A stretch of 16,730 nucleotides of DNA from M55B112 sp964539395 (GCA_964539395.1 CAZIIU010000054.1:1-16730); one strand, 5' to 3'; positions 7,221-14,967 are shown, counted from the stretch's first letter. Notes: generated from the sequence alone by a model not told the origin. Numbers and translations: made by a program.

Positions 7221-7838
7221 CTATTTTAAGCTCTTTACAAAATACGTGTATGAATGATAGCTGATTGGTTTTTTGAGTTGTGGGTTGATGATTTTCATAA
7301 TCGACTTAATAGAAACGCCTAATTCTAGGTACTTTTCTATTTCCGTTTGAAAAGGGTCGAGCGCACGCCCTTTTTTGTTTTTACTTCCTTTGGGTCTTCC
7401 GAGTTGCTTTCCTTTTGCCCTCGCTGCGGCAAGTCCCTGTTTGGTTCTGATAGAAATATATTCCCGTTCTGCTTCCGCAAAATAGCTGTAAACGGCCAGT
7501 AATAATTTGGCGTGTCCTGCATTAGTTGATAACTCTGGCTGACGCACGAAGACGACATCAACGCCTTTTTTAGAAAGGGTATTGATGATGTTGAGGGTTT
7601 CGAGCATATTTCGACCGAGTCGGCTGAGTTCTGCGACCAGCAACTTATCCCCTGTTTCTAGCTTGGAAAGTAGGAGGTCTATTTTTCTTTGCTGCTGGCT
7701 TTTTTGAGAAGAGGCTTCCGCTTCGATAAATTCTGTGATAAGTAGTTGGTTTTGCTGGGCATAATTGAGCAAGAGGTGTCGTTGGTTTTCGAGATCTTGG
7801 CTATCGGTGCTGATGCGGGTGTAGGCGATGGTCTTCAT
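7221..7838 (-). CDS. Serine recombinase, resolvase/invertase family (205 aa)
   Basis: This is a small serine site-specific recombinase. The N-terminal catalytic domain starts KTIAYTRISTDSQDLENQ, with nucleophile Ser10 and Arg8. The ELSRLGRN segment (70-77) carries the paired catalytic arginines Arg73 and Arg76. FAEAEREYISIRTKQGLAAA (120-139) is the long E helix that leads to the DNA-binding part. KQLGRPKGSKNKK (144-156) is the usual minor-groove arm, and the C-terminal 45 residues hold the helix-turn-helix. The ATG at 7838 is preferred over an adjacent TTG at 7841. The length is right for a resolvase or invertase and too short for a large serine integrase. On a plasmid such enzymes resolve dimers or come from a Tn3-type element, but no Tn3 transposase is visible. 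No res site is obvious beside the gene. Confidence 0.93.
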   Translation of the reverse strand: MKTIAYTRISTDSQDLENQRHLLLNYAQQNQLLITEFIEAEASSQKSQQQRKIDLLLSKLETGDKLLVAELSRLGRNMLETLNIINTLSKKGVDVVFVRQPELSTNAGHAKLLLAVYSYFAEAEREYISIRTKQGLAAARAKGKQLGRPKGSKNKKGRALDPFQTEIEKYLELGVSIKSIMKIINPQLKKPISYHSYTYFVKSLK

Positions 7839-8249
7839 CAAAATATTAAGGTTTTAATAAAAAGGTGTAAATGAATTATTTTTCAATTATAAAAATAATA
7901 ATAATCAATCCTTTTATTATTGTTTTTTTATCAAAAATAACCACCGTTTTTTTTATTATAAAATCAAGGTTTTGGCTGGTATTTGATACGGATGCTTCAC
8001 CAAACTTCGGGAGGACTGAATAATTATCGAGATGGAGGGGCGTTTAAGGTGGGGAGATTTATAAAATAATCACTTTAAAATAATTAGCTTTATAAACTAA
8101 ATGGAATTTACTCCTAGATATGATTTTATGGTAGAAGAATATGCTTCAAACCAAAAACTAGCGTAAAGTCTGACTTGAGTTTAACCAAACCAAACAATCC
8201 TAAAGGGGAGTGAAGGGGATGATGCCTCTTCATTGAAAAGAAACAAAAC
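7839..8249. other. Noncoding spacer between recombinase and small secreted protein
   Basis: About 410 bp without a supportable gene. The first 130 bp are very AT-rich and should hold the recombinase promoter, but no clean TAnnTTTG box is seen. The rest has more balanced composition. A 21-codon frame at 8101-8166 was not called. It may contain recombinase binding sites, but I see no paired inverted repeats of resolvase type. Confidence 0.4.
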
Positions 8250-8735
8250 ATGAAAGTATTATCACTCATTTTTTTATTGGGTTTTGTAGGGCTATCGGAT
8301 GTCAATGCTTTGCCTGTATCTGCTGCGGGAGAAAATGGCAATCCTAGGATTTTTATCATTAGTGAAAACGAATTATTATTTGAAGAATTGAGCCGAGAAT
8401 ATTCGATGATGATGGGAAGTGCTTGCGACAACGATTTCAGTAAGGCATCTAAAGAATGGCTCAAAATGCTGATTTCGATGGAGCGATACGCAGAACTTTG
8501 GAACTACAATGAATTGAATGGTATAAAGGTATGGATGAAAGTATTTTGTGATAGAAGAGGAAGGATTCAACACATTGCTTATAACCTAAAACCTAGCTCA
8601 AGGGCAATAGATACCGAGTTATTCAATAAGTTTTTAGAGCGTTTTTTGAGGGCTTATCGAATGGATGTACGGTCCGGCGGCAAATATGCACATTACACCA
8701 GTATTTCGTTTCCACTCCAAATTCCTAGACGTTGA
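8250..8735 (+). CDS. Small secreted protein of unknown function (161 aa)
   Basis: The start at 8250 opens a Sec signal peptide, MKVLSLIFLLGFVGLSDVNA, with likely cleavage after residue 20. The mature protein is about 140 residues of mixed helix and strand. It includes WMKVFCDRRGRIQHIAYNL (105-123) and ends KYAHYTSISFPLQIPRR. The motif of a strand with GRIxHIAYxLKPSSR, followed by a helix with FLERFL and a GKYAHYTSISFP strand, looks like a conserved exported domain, but I cannot name it. There are two cysteines in the mature part and no lipobox. It lies between the recombinase and the papain-like gene, in the same direction as the latter but 247 bp from it. Coding is well supported by the signal peptide and domain-like pattern. 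Confidence 0.7.
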   Translation: MKVLSLIFLLGFVGLSDVNALPVSAAGENGNPRIFIISENELLFEELSREYSMMMGSACDNDFSKASKEWLKMLISMERYAELWNYNELNGIKVWMKVFCDRRGRIQHIAYNLKPSSRAIDTELFNKFLERFLRAYRMDVRSGGKYAHYTSISFPLQIPRR

Positions 8736-8876
8736 GAAGCTGGTTGAGTTGGGTGTTTTTTTGATGTGGACTGGGTCTGTTTCTGGGTAGGAAATACACG
8801 GCGTTTTGCTTCGATGAAGGTCACATCATATTCCATATTATTATCCTCTATTTATTACTTATAATTACTCAATGTA

Positions 8877-8933
8877 TTGATAATCAAAAAATAACACATT
8901 TTTTTTAATAAATTCTTTTTATTTGAATGTGTT
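8877..8933. promoter_or_regulatory. Candidate operator upstream of the papain-like peptidase
   Basis: TTGATAATCAA (8877-8887) is an 11-bp near-perfect palindrome that also occurs at 14817-14827 and 16327-16337. Next to it lies an inverted repeat AACACATT (8893-8900) / AATGTGTT (8926-8933) with a 25-bp spacer. Both lie 50-110 bp before the peptidase start, where a regulator would act. Function is inferred. Confidence 0.35.
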
Positions 8934-8982
8934 GTTTTGAATTAAGGAACAACTCAATTTCTTTTCAGAAAAACGGATTTAC

Positions 8983-10503
8983 ATGAAAACATACATCAAC
9001 TTTACATTTATTCTGCTGTTCGCTTTGGCTTCAGTTGGGCTGCAGGCACAGGTGGGAATGGGGCTGGTATTAGAGGACGAGGTATATAATTCTTCGGTTC
9101 AGGTGCCACAAGCTTTTGCAAGTGGAGTAGGCGACGAAATGCCTTCAAAAGTATCTTTGAAAGCGTACTGCCCACAAGTAGCGAATCAGGGACAAATTGG
9201 TTCTTGTGTAGGATGGTCATCTGGATATGGTGCGTTCACCATTATGAGGGCGAAAGAAGAAGGCTGGACGAATACGGAAAAAATTACAGCAAATGCTTTT
9301 TCTGCTTTGTTCATTTACAATCAAGTGAAGCTGGGAGACTGTTATCAAGGCTCGTTGTTTTCACAGTCACTTACTTTTCTAAAAGAAAATGGCGATTGCC
9401 TCTCTAGCGATTTTGATCATCCTAAAGATGATTGTGACCGTTTCCCAAGAGATAAACACAAGAAATCAGCAGAAAAAAATCCTTACGAGGTACGTGATTA
9501 TTTTACCATTTTTAGATCTACGGCGGACAAAGTGGAGAAAGTAAGCCAAACAAAATTGAGCTTATCAGAGGGCAAACCCGTGATTATCGGTATGATGATT
9601 CGCGATAATTTTAAGTTATTATCAAAGGAGGATGAGTATTGGGATCCTGAAAAAGGCAACACCGCTTCGGCAGGTGGTCATGCAATGGTCGTCATTGGTT
9701 ATGATGATGATAAAAATGCCTTTGAAGTCATGAATAGCTGGGGTGAAAAATGGGGCAACGATGGTTTTTTTTGGATAGGATACGATGATTTTGCGGAGTT
9801 CTGCGTGTATGGTTATCAGCTACTTATAGGTAAAAAGGTGATTGGCAATAATATCAAAAAAATGCTAGACCCATTTGCACCACAAAACGGATTCGTTATG
9901 TCGGATTCAGAGGATAAACCAACGGTAGAAATGGCGGCGGAGTTCGTATTTCGTTACCCCGTCGATTACGATGAAGTAAGGGAGAAGGTGACTTTTGAAG
10001 AGGCTGTTCCAAATTTAGCGGGTAACTATTATCAGTTTAGTTGTGAATTAGAACAGCGGTTTCAGCTACTGACCCGTAAGATCACAAAAGATCGTTATGT
10101 CTATGTTTTTTCAATTGATCCAGAAAACAATACAAAGGTGCATTGGCCCAGAAGTGCGAAGTTTGGAAATGCTACTTTTGGATTTGAGGAAGGGGCTATT
10201 GTTCCGTACAAAAATGTAAACATCATCATGCCGGGGAAAGACAAGGCATTGATTAAAGACAAAGAAGGAAAAGATAAATTGATTGTGTTGTATTCTTACA
10301 AGCGGATTGATGACTTACTGGAGCGCATTGAGGATGTATCAACTGGCGAGGGAGATTACGTATCACGACTCAAAAAAACCTTTGGAAGTCGATTGATTCC
10401 TGCCGAAGACATCAAATACAGCACTGGAAAAATGAAATTTTCGGCGACTTCATCTAGTGGCGGTTACATCGTACCTATTGTATTAGAGGTCAATACAAAA
10501 TAA
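8983..10503 (+). CDS. Exported papain-like (C1) cysteine peptidase with C-terminal DUF4384-like domain
   Basis: This 506-aa protein starts with a signal peptide (MKTYINFTFILLFALASVGLQAQ is residues 1-23; the AQ ending is typical). A C1A papain-type domain follows at about 50-285. Gln69 and Cys75 lie in ANQGQIGSCVGWS with the papain spacing of six residues. His233 is in GGHAMVVIGYDDD, and Asn251 in EVMNSWGEKWG. All four active-site residues are present, and no propeptide of classic cathepsin type is seen. Residues about 346-506 form a second domain beginning GNYYQFSC. It contains RYVYVFSIDPENNTKVHWPR and a LIVLYS strand, and ends GGYIVPIVLEV, resembling the DUF4384 group. The downstream protein seems to end in the same domain. 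There is no type IX tail, so periplasm or outer surface is the likely location. The substrate is unknown. The next gene starts 152 bp on, in the same direction. Confidence 0.88.
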   Translation: MKTYINFTFILLFALASVGLQAQVGMGLVLEDEVYNSSVQVPQAFASGVGDEMPSKVSLKAYCPQVANQGQIGSCVGWSSGYGAFTIMRAKEEGWTNTEKITANAFSALFIYNQVKLGDCYQGSLFSQSLTFLKENGDCLSSDFDHPKDDCDRFPRDKHKKSAEKNPYEVRDYFTIFRSTADKVEKVSQTKLSLSEGKPVIIGMMIRDNFKLLSKEDEYWDPEKGNTASAGGHAMVVIGYDDDKNAFEVMNSWGEKWGNDGFFWIGYDDFAEFCVYGYQLLIGKKVIGNNIKKMLDPFAPQNGFVMSDSEDKPTVEMAAEFVFRYPVDYDEVREKVTFEEAVPNLAGNYYQFSCELEQRFQLLTRKITKDRYVYVFSIDPENNTKVHWPRSAKFGNATFGFEEGAIVPYKNVNIIMPGKDKALIKDKEGKDKLIVLYSYKRIDDLLERIEDVSTGEGDYVSRLKKTFGSRLIPAEDIKYSTGKMKFSATSSSGGYIVPIVLEVNTK

Positions 10504-10547
10504 CTATAAAGCGCGCTTCTTTGCACTTGTTTTTTTATGAATTTTCT

Positions 10548-10574
10548 AATTCTTACAATTCTTACAATTCTTAT
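10548..10574. repeat. Three 9-bp tandem repeats
   Basis: AATTCTTAC is repeated at 10548-10556 and 10557-10565, with a third copy ending in T (10566-10574). The array lies in the 152-bp spacer between the peptidase and the propeller gene, about 80 bp before the latter's start. An AAGCGCGCTT palindrome lies at 10509-10518. No terminator is evident, so read-through into the next gene is plausible. Confidence 0.7.
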
Positions 10575-10655
10575 AATCTGACCAGTTAGAGAAGTGCGGC
10601 ACACTTGCACCAAACCTCGATTTACACCGCTTTTCTTTTTTCTAAATGTCATCCT

Positions 10656-12077
10656 ATGATAAGATTATCCTTGCTTTTTCTGTTCTTCGTTTTTACATTG
10701 GTGAGTTTGAGTGGTCAGGTCGTTTGGAAACAGCACTTAGAAGGAGTTGAAACAGAGGTCTTATCCATTTTACCAAAATCCAAACCAGCGCATAACAAGA
10801 AGCTAGAGTTGGTTGGCATTCAAAATAACACCATAAAAACAACCCTTTACAACGGCAAAAAAACGTTGAATTTTATGCCTTTATCGCCCCAGGTTAGGTC
10901 TTCTGCTGCGGTCGTCCATCCTTTACAAAATCAAACCTTTTTATTGGTTCAACGCTTGAATACTCAAATAAAAGCCCGCCTAATAGACGCAAAATTGCAT
11001 ACTTTAAAGGCGTTTACTTTTGATGTAAATGCCGAAATCAATGCCGTTGAAAAAATCTCAGATGGGTGGATCATGGTAGGTGAGCAGCGTGGAGAAATGT
11101 TTGCCATGCGTGTAAAAGAAGACGGTGCTATCCTTTGGCAAAAGTCATTTGGGGGTAGAGGTGCGCTATTGGATGTATCGGTAACGCCTGCGGGACGGGT
11201 TTTTTTTGTCGGGTTTGTAGATTTGTTTCAGTCTGGAGAAACCGACTGTTTTATCACAGAATTTGATTTAGATGGAAAAAATAAATGGGAAAAAGTACTG
11301 GGTACGCCCGAAAACCTGGATGAAAAAGCTCGTCTGGTGACTTTGACAGATGATGAAGATATTTTGGTTGTTGGCAATAGAGGGAAAAATATTTGGATAA
11401 TGCAACTGGACAAGGAGCAAGTGGTGACTTGGGAAGAAGAGATCAAAAGTGAGCAAAAAAAATTGACACCTACGGCACTTTATGCTCAAGAGGATGGAAC
11501 AACTATTTTGGCAGCTACGGTAGCATCTACCGCTGGTCATCATCTGATGCTCATGGAACTCAATACCAAATTGATGACTTCTGCCAATGATTTACTGGGT
11601 CGAATGCACTTTCGCCCTGTGGCCTCTTCCGATCAAAAAAGCCCCCTTAGTATTCATTATAAATCATACAATCATTACTACCAGGTGACCAGCAATACCA
11701 AAGAACTTAACGCTTTGGATTTGTATGGTAAATTTCCTAGCAGCCATTATGTTTACGTATTGGGTGTTAGCGCAGCTATTGATGTAGATGTGGTTTCAGA
11801 ACAGAAATTGGATGCCATTTACATGGAAAAAATCACAACCATAGATTTGAAAAAGTATGATTATTTGATTTTACTGTTAAGTGATGAGCCTTGTGACATT
11901 CATCGAATTAAGGAAGAATTGAACGGTAAAAAAAATCTAATCAGGAGGCTTCCCGCTGTTTTGGGGAAACGACTATTTCAGGAAAAGGACGTTTTGTACA
12001 TCAGCCATGAGCTGGCAGCTTACGCTCGTTTTGAGCATGATAATCAGATTGTACCGTTTTTTATAAAATTGAAATAA
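10656..12077 (+). CDS. Exported beta-propeller-like protein sharing the neighbour's C-terminal domain
   Basis: The ATG at 10656 gives a signal peptide, MIRLSLLFLFFVFTLVSLSG then Q21. An in-frame ATG at 10605 would bury it. Residues about 130-305 hold four propeller-like repeats of the form hydrophobic strand, loop, strand, xxLDxxGxxxWxxxxG: 137-167, 181-216, 235-263 and 282-303. This is the PQQ/WD-like pattern common in secreted Bacteroidota proteins. Residues about 338-473 are different. They begin NHYYQVTS, contain SSHYVYVLGVS and YLILLLSDEP, and end QIVPFFIKLK. These landmarks line up in order with the last 160 residues of the upstream peptidase (GNYYQFSC, DRYVYVFSI, LIVLYSYK, YIVPIVLEV). 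A common domain is therefore likely, and the two proteins may act together or bind the same partner. There are no catalytic motifs. A binding or adaptor role is inferred. Confidence 0.8.
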   Translation: MIRLSLLFLFFVFTLVSLSGQVVWKQHLEGVETEVLSILPKSKPAHNKKLELVGIQNNTIKTTLYNGKKTLNFMPLSPQVRSSAAVVHPLQNQTFLLVQRLNTQIKARLIDAKLHTLKAFTFDVNAEINAVEKISDGWIMVGEQRGEMFAMRVKEDGAILWQKSFGGRGALLDVSVTPAGRVFFVGFVDLFQSGETDCFITEFDLDGKNKWEKVLGTPENLDEKARLVTLTDDEDILVVGNRGKNIWIMQLDKEQVVTWEEEIKSEQKKLTPTALYAQEDGTTILAATVASTAGHHLMLMELNTKLMTSANDLLGRMHFRPVASSDQKSPLSIHYKSYNHYYQVTSNTKELNALDLYGKFPSSHYVYVLGVSAAIDVDVVSEQKLDAIYMEKITTIDLKKYDYLILLLSDEPCDIHRIKEELNGKKNLIRRLPAVLGKRLFQEKDVLYISHELAAYARFEHDNQIVPFFIKLK

Positions 12078-12116
12078 CCCCCTCAAAACCCTCTCAAGTC
12101 ACTGTTTTACTTCGAC

Positions 12117-12515
12117 TTACTCGGCGATTTCCCTTAGTTTTTCTATTACTTTTGGTTTAAAATCTTCAAATTTCTTTTTATAAATAAAGCCATAAAGGTA
12201 GTTGGCAACATATACCAAAATAGCAAAAGCAACCACATAAAGCGCGATATTGATGCCCCAGTGCCAGCCTTGCATCTGCACCCAGTAAGCAAAAAAGGTG
12301 ATAAATGATACAATGACGACCATCCTAAAAGTATAAGGAACGGCTTCTATGATCCAAAACTCCTTTTCCATGGCTACGATATTGAGTTTGGTTTTTTCGT
12401 TAAGTCCAACGGTAAGGGCGTTTTGATTGATTTTATAATCGTAATCCGGGAATTCCTTTTCCAGCTTTTTTTGTAGCGTAGGCAAGTCGAGGGATTTGTT
12501 GTTTTTTACAGCCAT
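12117..12515 (-). CDS. Two-helix membrane protein of unknown function (132 aa)
   Basis: Residues 1-60 form a soluble N-terminal part, with a predicted helix DLPTLQKKLEKEFPDY and short strands. Two transmembrane helices follow at about 64-81 (RMVVIVSFITFFAYW) and 86-112 (WGINIALYVVAFAILVYVA). The Lys-rich tail KKKFEDFKPKVIEKLREIAE suggests that both ends face the cytoplasm. It is not recognised as a named family. The gene lies 65 bp after the replication initiator in the same direction, so the two may be co-transcribed, and it converges with the propeller gene (39 bp between stops). It could be an envelope-linked accessory of plasmid maintenance, but nothing in the sequence proves that. Confidence 0.7.
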   Translation of the reverse strand: MAVKNNKSLDLPTLQKKLEKEFPDYDYKINQNALTVGLNEKTKLNIVAMEKEFWIIEAVPYTFRMVVIVSFITFFAYWVQMQGWHWGINIALYVVAFAILVYVANYLYGFIYKKKFEDFKPKVIEKLREIAE

Positions 12516-12580
12516 ATTTTCTAAATGTATTCTAAATGAGCGGTTTTGAAACTTGTTGAAGTGGATTGAGACAGTAGCCT

Positions 12581-13492
12581 TTACGCCAAGTTGTATTTTT
12601 GTTTGAAAACGCCATAAGCATAAGCTGGTAAGTTGGTTTTTATACGTCCTTCTCGCTGTGCCGATTTTACATCAAACATCGTTTTCATGATCTCTTTTTG
12701 CGGAATGTATATTACAATCTTTTGGGCTTGTGCCGGCGACAAAAATAAATCAATTTCTAATTTTTTGGCAGTTTTTGCCTGTCGCTCATTCAAGGTGATT
12801 TCATCTGGCGACTTGATCCTAAACTGTAGCTTGACGATCTTCCTCCCCTTTTTGATTTCCTTAAATTCAAAAGCCATATCGGTGTGCTGCAATTCTTTTT
12901 GCGCCTGTTCTACTACCCGCCTTTTGAATAGGGTGTAGGTTTTGTATTTGTCTTCTAAGCTGAGCCTAAATTTTAAATCATGTACGCTGATGATTAAAAA
13001 ACGAGTAGATTTAAACTGTTGTAACATTTCATAAATACGGATGGAATGAACGGATTTAAAATTGAGGACATGTCTGAGCGGCGTTGCGGTGAACTGCTCT
13101 TTCAGTTGCAGAAGATAAGGTTTTAAATCGGGGGCAAATGCAACGTGTATCTGCCCTTTATTTTTGATGTACTTGGCTTTCGCCAAAATGGAAACTTGCA
13201 ATAATCCATCGGGTTCTTCTATTTCATACACCTTACTAATGAGTGCTTTGGTATCTTTTCGGAGTTTATCATAAAGCATTTTGGATTTATAATCCGCCTC
13301 TTCCACAAAGTCTTTGATGTTGATAACGTAATTTTTAAAGTCCTTATCATCTGGTTGTATCATAGAAATGATGTACAGTAGGATTTTTTTCTGGAATGCC
13401 GTCATATCATATCGGGCATTGATGAGTGCATTCGACTGAACGGCGATTTTTTTTGATGCTTTTTCCTCCTGATTTGTTATTTCTGTACTCAT
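12581..13492 (-). CDS. Plasmid replication initiator, Rep_3 superfamily (303 aa)
   Basis: This protein has the layout of Rep_3 (RepB/RepE-type) initiators, which bind iterons and open the origin. The N-terminal winged helix (about 14-135) starts KKIAVQSNALINARYDMTAFQKKILLYIISMI, a typical opening in which the region after NALINA and the MTAFQKK helix is conserved. Residues about 137-230 form the second winged helix: HVLNFKSVHSIRIYEMLQQF (141-160), then the RFRLSL-type strand and TYTLFKRRVVEQAQKEL (185-201), which contacts DNA. The last 70 residues are a variable tail. Four direct iterons lie upstream of the gene at 13557-13652, as expected for origin binding and autorepression. The length is usual. 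The ATG at 13492 is the natural start. Assignment is strong from sequence plus context. Confidence 0.93.
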   Translation of the reverse strand: MSTEITNQEEKASKKIAVQSNALINARYDMTAFQKKILLYIISMIQPDDKDFKNYVINIKDFVEEADYKSKMLYDKLRKDTKALISKVYEIEEPDGLLQVSILAKAKYIKNKGQIHVAFAPDLKPYLLQLKEQFTATPLRHVLNFKSVHSIRIYEMLQQFKSTRFLIISVHDLKFRLSLEDKYKTYTLFKRRVVEQAQKELQHTDMAFEFKEIKKGRKIVKLQFRIKSPDEITLNERQAKTAKKLEIDLFLSPAQAQKIVIYIPQKEIMKTMFDVKSAQREGRIKTNLPAYAYGVFKQKYNLA

Positions 13493-13556
13493 GTTTTTCT
13501 TGTTTTCCTACCCTAAAATCGTAAAAACTACACCCAAAACTTACTAGTATGTTTTC

Positions 13557-13652
13557 ACCCTCTAATTGTAACTTTTAAGGGTCTAGTTTGACCCTCTAAT
13601 TGTAACTTTTGACCCTCTAATTGTAACTTTTGACCCTCTAATTGTAACTTTA
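13557..13652. repeat. Iteron array (four direct copies)
   Basis: The unit ACCCTCTAATTGTAACTTTT occurs at 13557-13576, 13591-13610 and 13612-13631, and with a final A at 13633-13652. The last three are spaced 21 bp, two helical turns. The first is offset by 34 bp, and the interval holds an inverted AGGGTC (13578-13583) / GACCCT (13590-13595). The array is 65 bp upstream of the initiator start and should bind it for replication and autoregulation. Confidence 0.93.
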
Positions 13653-13778
13653 ACCTATCCCCAGTATCTGATAATCAACGAGTTATGGGCGCGTAAAAAA
13701 GCTTTAAAAACAATTTAAAAAAAAAACTCGTTTTTAATGCGCGATTAAGAAATCGAATAAATTTCGATTTTTTCCTTG
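13653..13778. other. AT-rich origin segment, probable unwinding region
   Basis: Between the direct iterons and the inverted iteron pair lies a stretch of A and T runs (13693-13735) and a palindrome AAATCGAA (13750-13757) / TTCGATTT (13763-13770). AT-rich DNA beside iterons is the usual place for strand opening. No good DnaA box (TTATCCACA) was found; only partial matches are present. A one-mismatch TTGATAATCAA lies at 13668-13678. Confidence 0.55.
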
Positions 13779-13871
13779 AAAAGTTACAATTGGAGGGTGA
13801 GCCAGCGGAGCAAACGAAAACGAACCAAACCTGTGTGAAATTTTGCCGCTGACCCTCTAATTGTAACTTTT
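13779..13871. repeat. Inverted iteron pair with extended arms
   Basis: Positions 13779-13798 are an iteron in reverse orientation with one mismatch. Positions 13852-13871 are a perfect forward iteron. The inner flanks add CAGCGG (13803-13808) facing CCGCTG (13846-13851), so the pair forms a large imperfect inverted repeat. In Rep_3 plasmids such inverted sites often bind initiator dimers and control rep or copy number. A very degenerate further copy may lie at 14028-14046. Confidence 0.8.
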
Positions 13872-14205
13872 AAATTTCCACCCATAATTTCGCTGTCTAA
13901 TTTCGCCTATTTACGCCCCAAAAAGCCGATTATCCCCGATTTACCCCTGATTTCTAGTCAATATCACCAAGTTTGCTTCTAAAAACTACTTTCTCAGCTC
14001 AAAAGTAGGCCCATGATGACTTTTCTGAAAGTTGCAGTTGGAAGGTTATTCTCGCAATTGTTCATTTTTCCATTTTCAAGCGTGCAAAAATGCAAAAATG
14101 ATAGAAGGGTAAGATAATTGGATGGAAAAATGTAAATTTGGTAAAAGGCAAGAGCGCAAAGCAGCCTGAAGTTGGAATAAGCGTACAACAGAAAAATATT
14201 TGATG
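13872..14205. other. Noncoding, with short 8-bp array 3
   Basis: No gene is seen. AAGCGTG followed by two CAAAAATG units lies at 14078-14100, the third member of the 8-bp array family. Short leftward open frames here have no start signal or domain and run through repeat DNA, so they were not called. Confidence 0.5.
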
Positions 14206-14362
14206 GGTATGGTCGCTGATTTTCGCTTTATTCGAGTTGAGCAAAAATAAAAGTGTAAAGGAAATTCCTGTGAAGCCTAATTTTAAGCCGTTCTAAGCAT
14301 TTTTAAATACAAAACATACAATTCCATGGGGAGTAGCGTGAAATGCGCTTAGAATGGCTTAA
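14206..14362. repeat. 157-bp direct repeat, copy 1, ending in a long hairpin
   Basis: This 157-bp stretch is identical to 14442-14598. Its right part folds into a 20-bp stem: the arm at 14283-14302 (TTAAGCCGTTCTAAGCATTT) pairs with 14341-14362, with one G-U pair and a 2-base bulge around a 38-base loop. The exact repeat ends at the outer base of the stem. It also holds AGGAAATTCCT. There is no coding potential. Confidence 0.92.
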
Positions 14363-14441
14363 TTTAAATCTTAAATAGAAGCGGCTTTGAAAAGGCTCTT
14401 ACATAACTTTTCAATCTAAAATTAGAATAAGAGTGCAATGC

Positions 14442-14598
14442 GGTATGGTCGCTGATTTTCGCTTTATTCGAGTTGAGCAAAAATAAAAGTGTAAAGGAAA
14501 TTCCTGTGAAGCCTAATTTTAAGCCGTTCTAAGCATTTTTAAATACAAAACATACAATTCCATGGGGAGTAGCGTGAAATGCGCTTAGAATGGCTTAA
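14442..14598. repeat. 157-bp direct repeat, copy 2, ending in a long hairpin
   Basis: This copy is offset 236 bp from copy 1 and identical over 157 bp, including the hairpin arms (14519-14538 and 14577-14598). Past the exact part, about 18 more bases match with four differences. Further on, 14682-14713 resembles 14381-14411, so the original duplication was probably longer and has partly diverged. Confidence 0.92.
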
Positions 14599-14737
14599 AA
14601 TAAGTCTTAAATAAAATCATTTTGCTCCTTGTTAAAAAGGGAGGGGGAATCATTAAAAAAATATATGATGCCCTAAAATAAACTGCTTTGAATAGATTGA
14701 TTACATGACTTTTTGCAAAGTAATTCTTGTAAAAATA

Positions 14738-14888
14738 TATTTTTGCATTTTTGCATTTTTGCGCGCTTAAAAATAATAAAATTGGTTTAAATCGGCTATT
14801 TTAGACTTGTAAGTAATTGATAATCAATATTACAAGCGTGCAAAAATGGTAAAATGCAAAAATGGCAAAATGCAAAAATGGTAAATTG
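14738..14888. repeat. Inverted pair of 8-bp arrays (4 and 5) upstream of parA
   Basis: Array 4 reads leftward: TATTTTTG, CATTTTTG, CATTTTTG (14738-14761), then GCGCGCTT (the last unit shares its G). Array 5 reads rightward: CAAGCGTG (14833-14840), then six units ending GTAAATTG (14841-14888). The two heads face each other across about 65 bp and could pair over 15 bases with one mismatch. TTGATAATCAA (14817-14827) lies between them. The position 80-230 bp before parA suits a centromere-like or regulatory site. Confidence 0.75.
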
Positions 14889-14929
14889 TAAAAGTAGCAA
14901 ATATTCTCAATAACACATTGTATAATTTA

Positions 14930-14951
14930 TTATTATTTAAACGATACTTAA
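14930..14951 (+). promoter_or_regulatory. Candidate par operator or partition site, upstream copy
   Basis: A 22-bp motif with core TTTAAACGATACTTAA lies 16 bp before the parA ATG. It is identical to 35-56 and is mirrored by TTTAAACGATAC in reverse at 16059-16070, right after the operon. Ribbon-helix-helix partners of ParA often bind such DNA to autoregulate the operon. Confidence 0.5.
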
Positions 14952-14967
14952 CCACAACTTTTAATCA

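Noticed and set aside
12633..12938. Rightward open frame opposite the initiator gene
   Set aside because: It is a shadow of the Rep_3 gene, with no signal or domain of its own.
13557..13652. Possible CRISPR array from regularly spaced repeats
   Set aside because: Units are 20-21 bp and directly adjacent with no unique spacers, no cas genes are present, and they lie upstream of a Rep_3 initiator. They are iterons.
13661..13936. DnaA boxes in the origin
   Set aside because: Only partial matches such as TATCCCCAG and TTATCCCCG were seen, not enough to call a box.
13994..14244. Two overlapping short leftward open frames between origin and direct repeats
   Set aside because: They cross the 8-bp repeat array and the start of the 157-bp repeat, are Cys/Phe-rich without a domain, and overlap each other in different frames.
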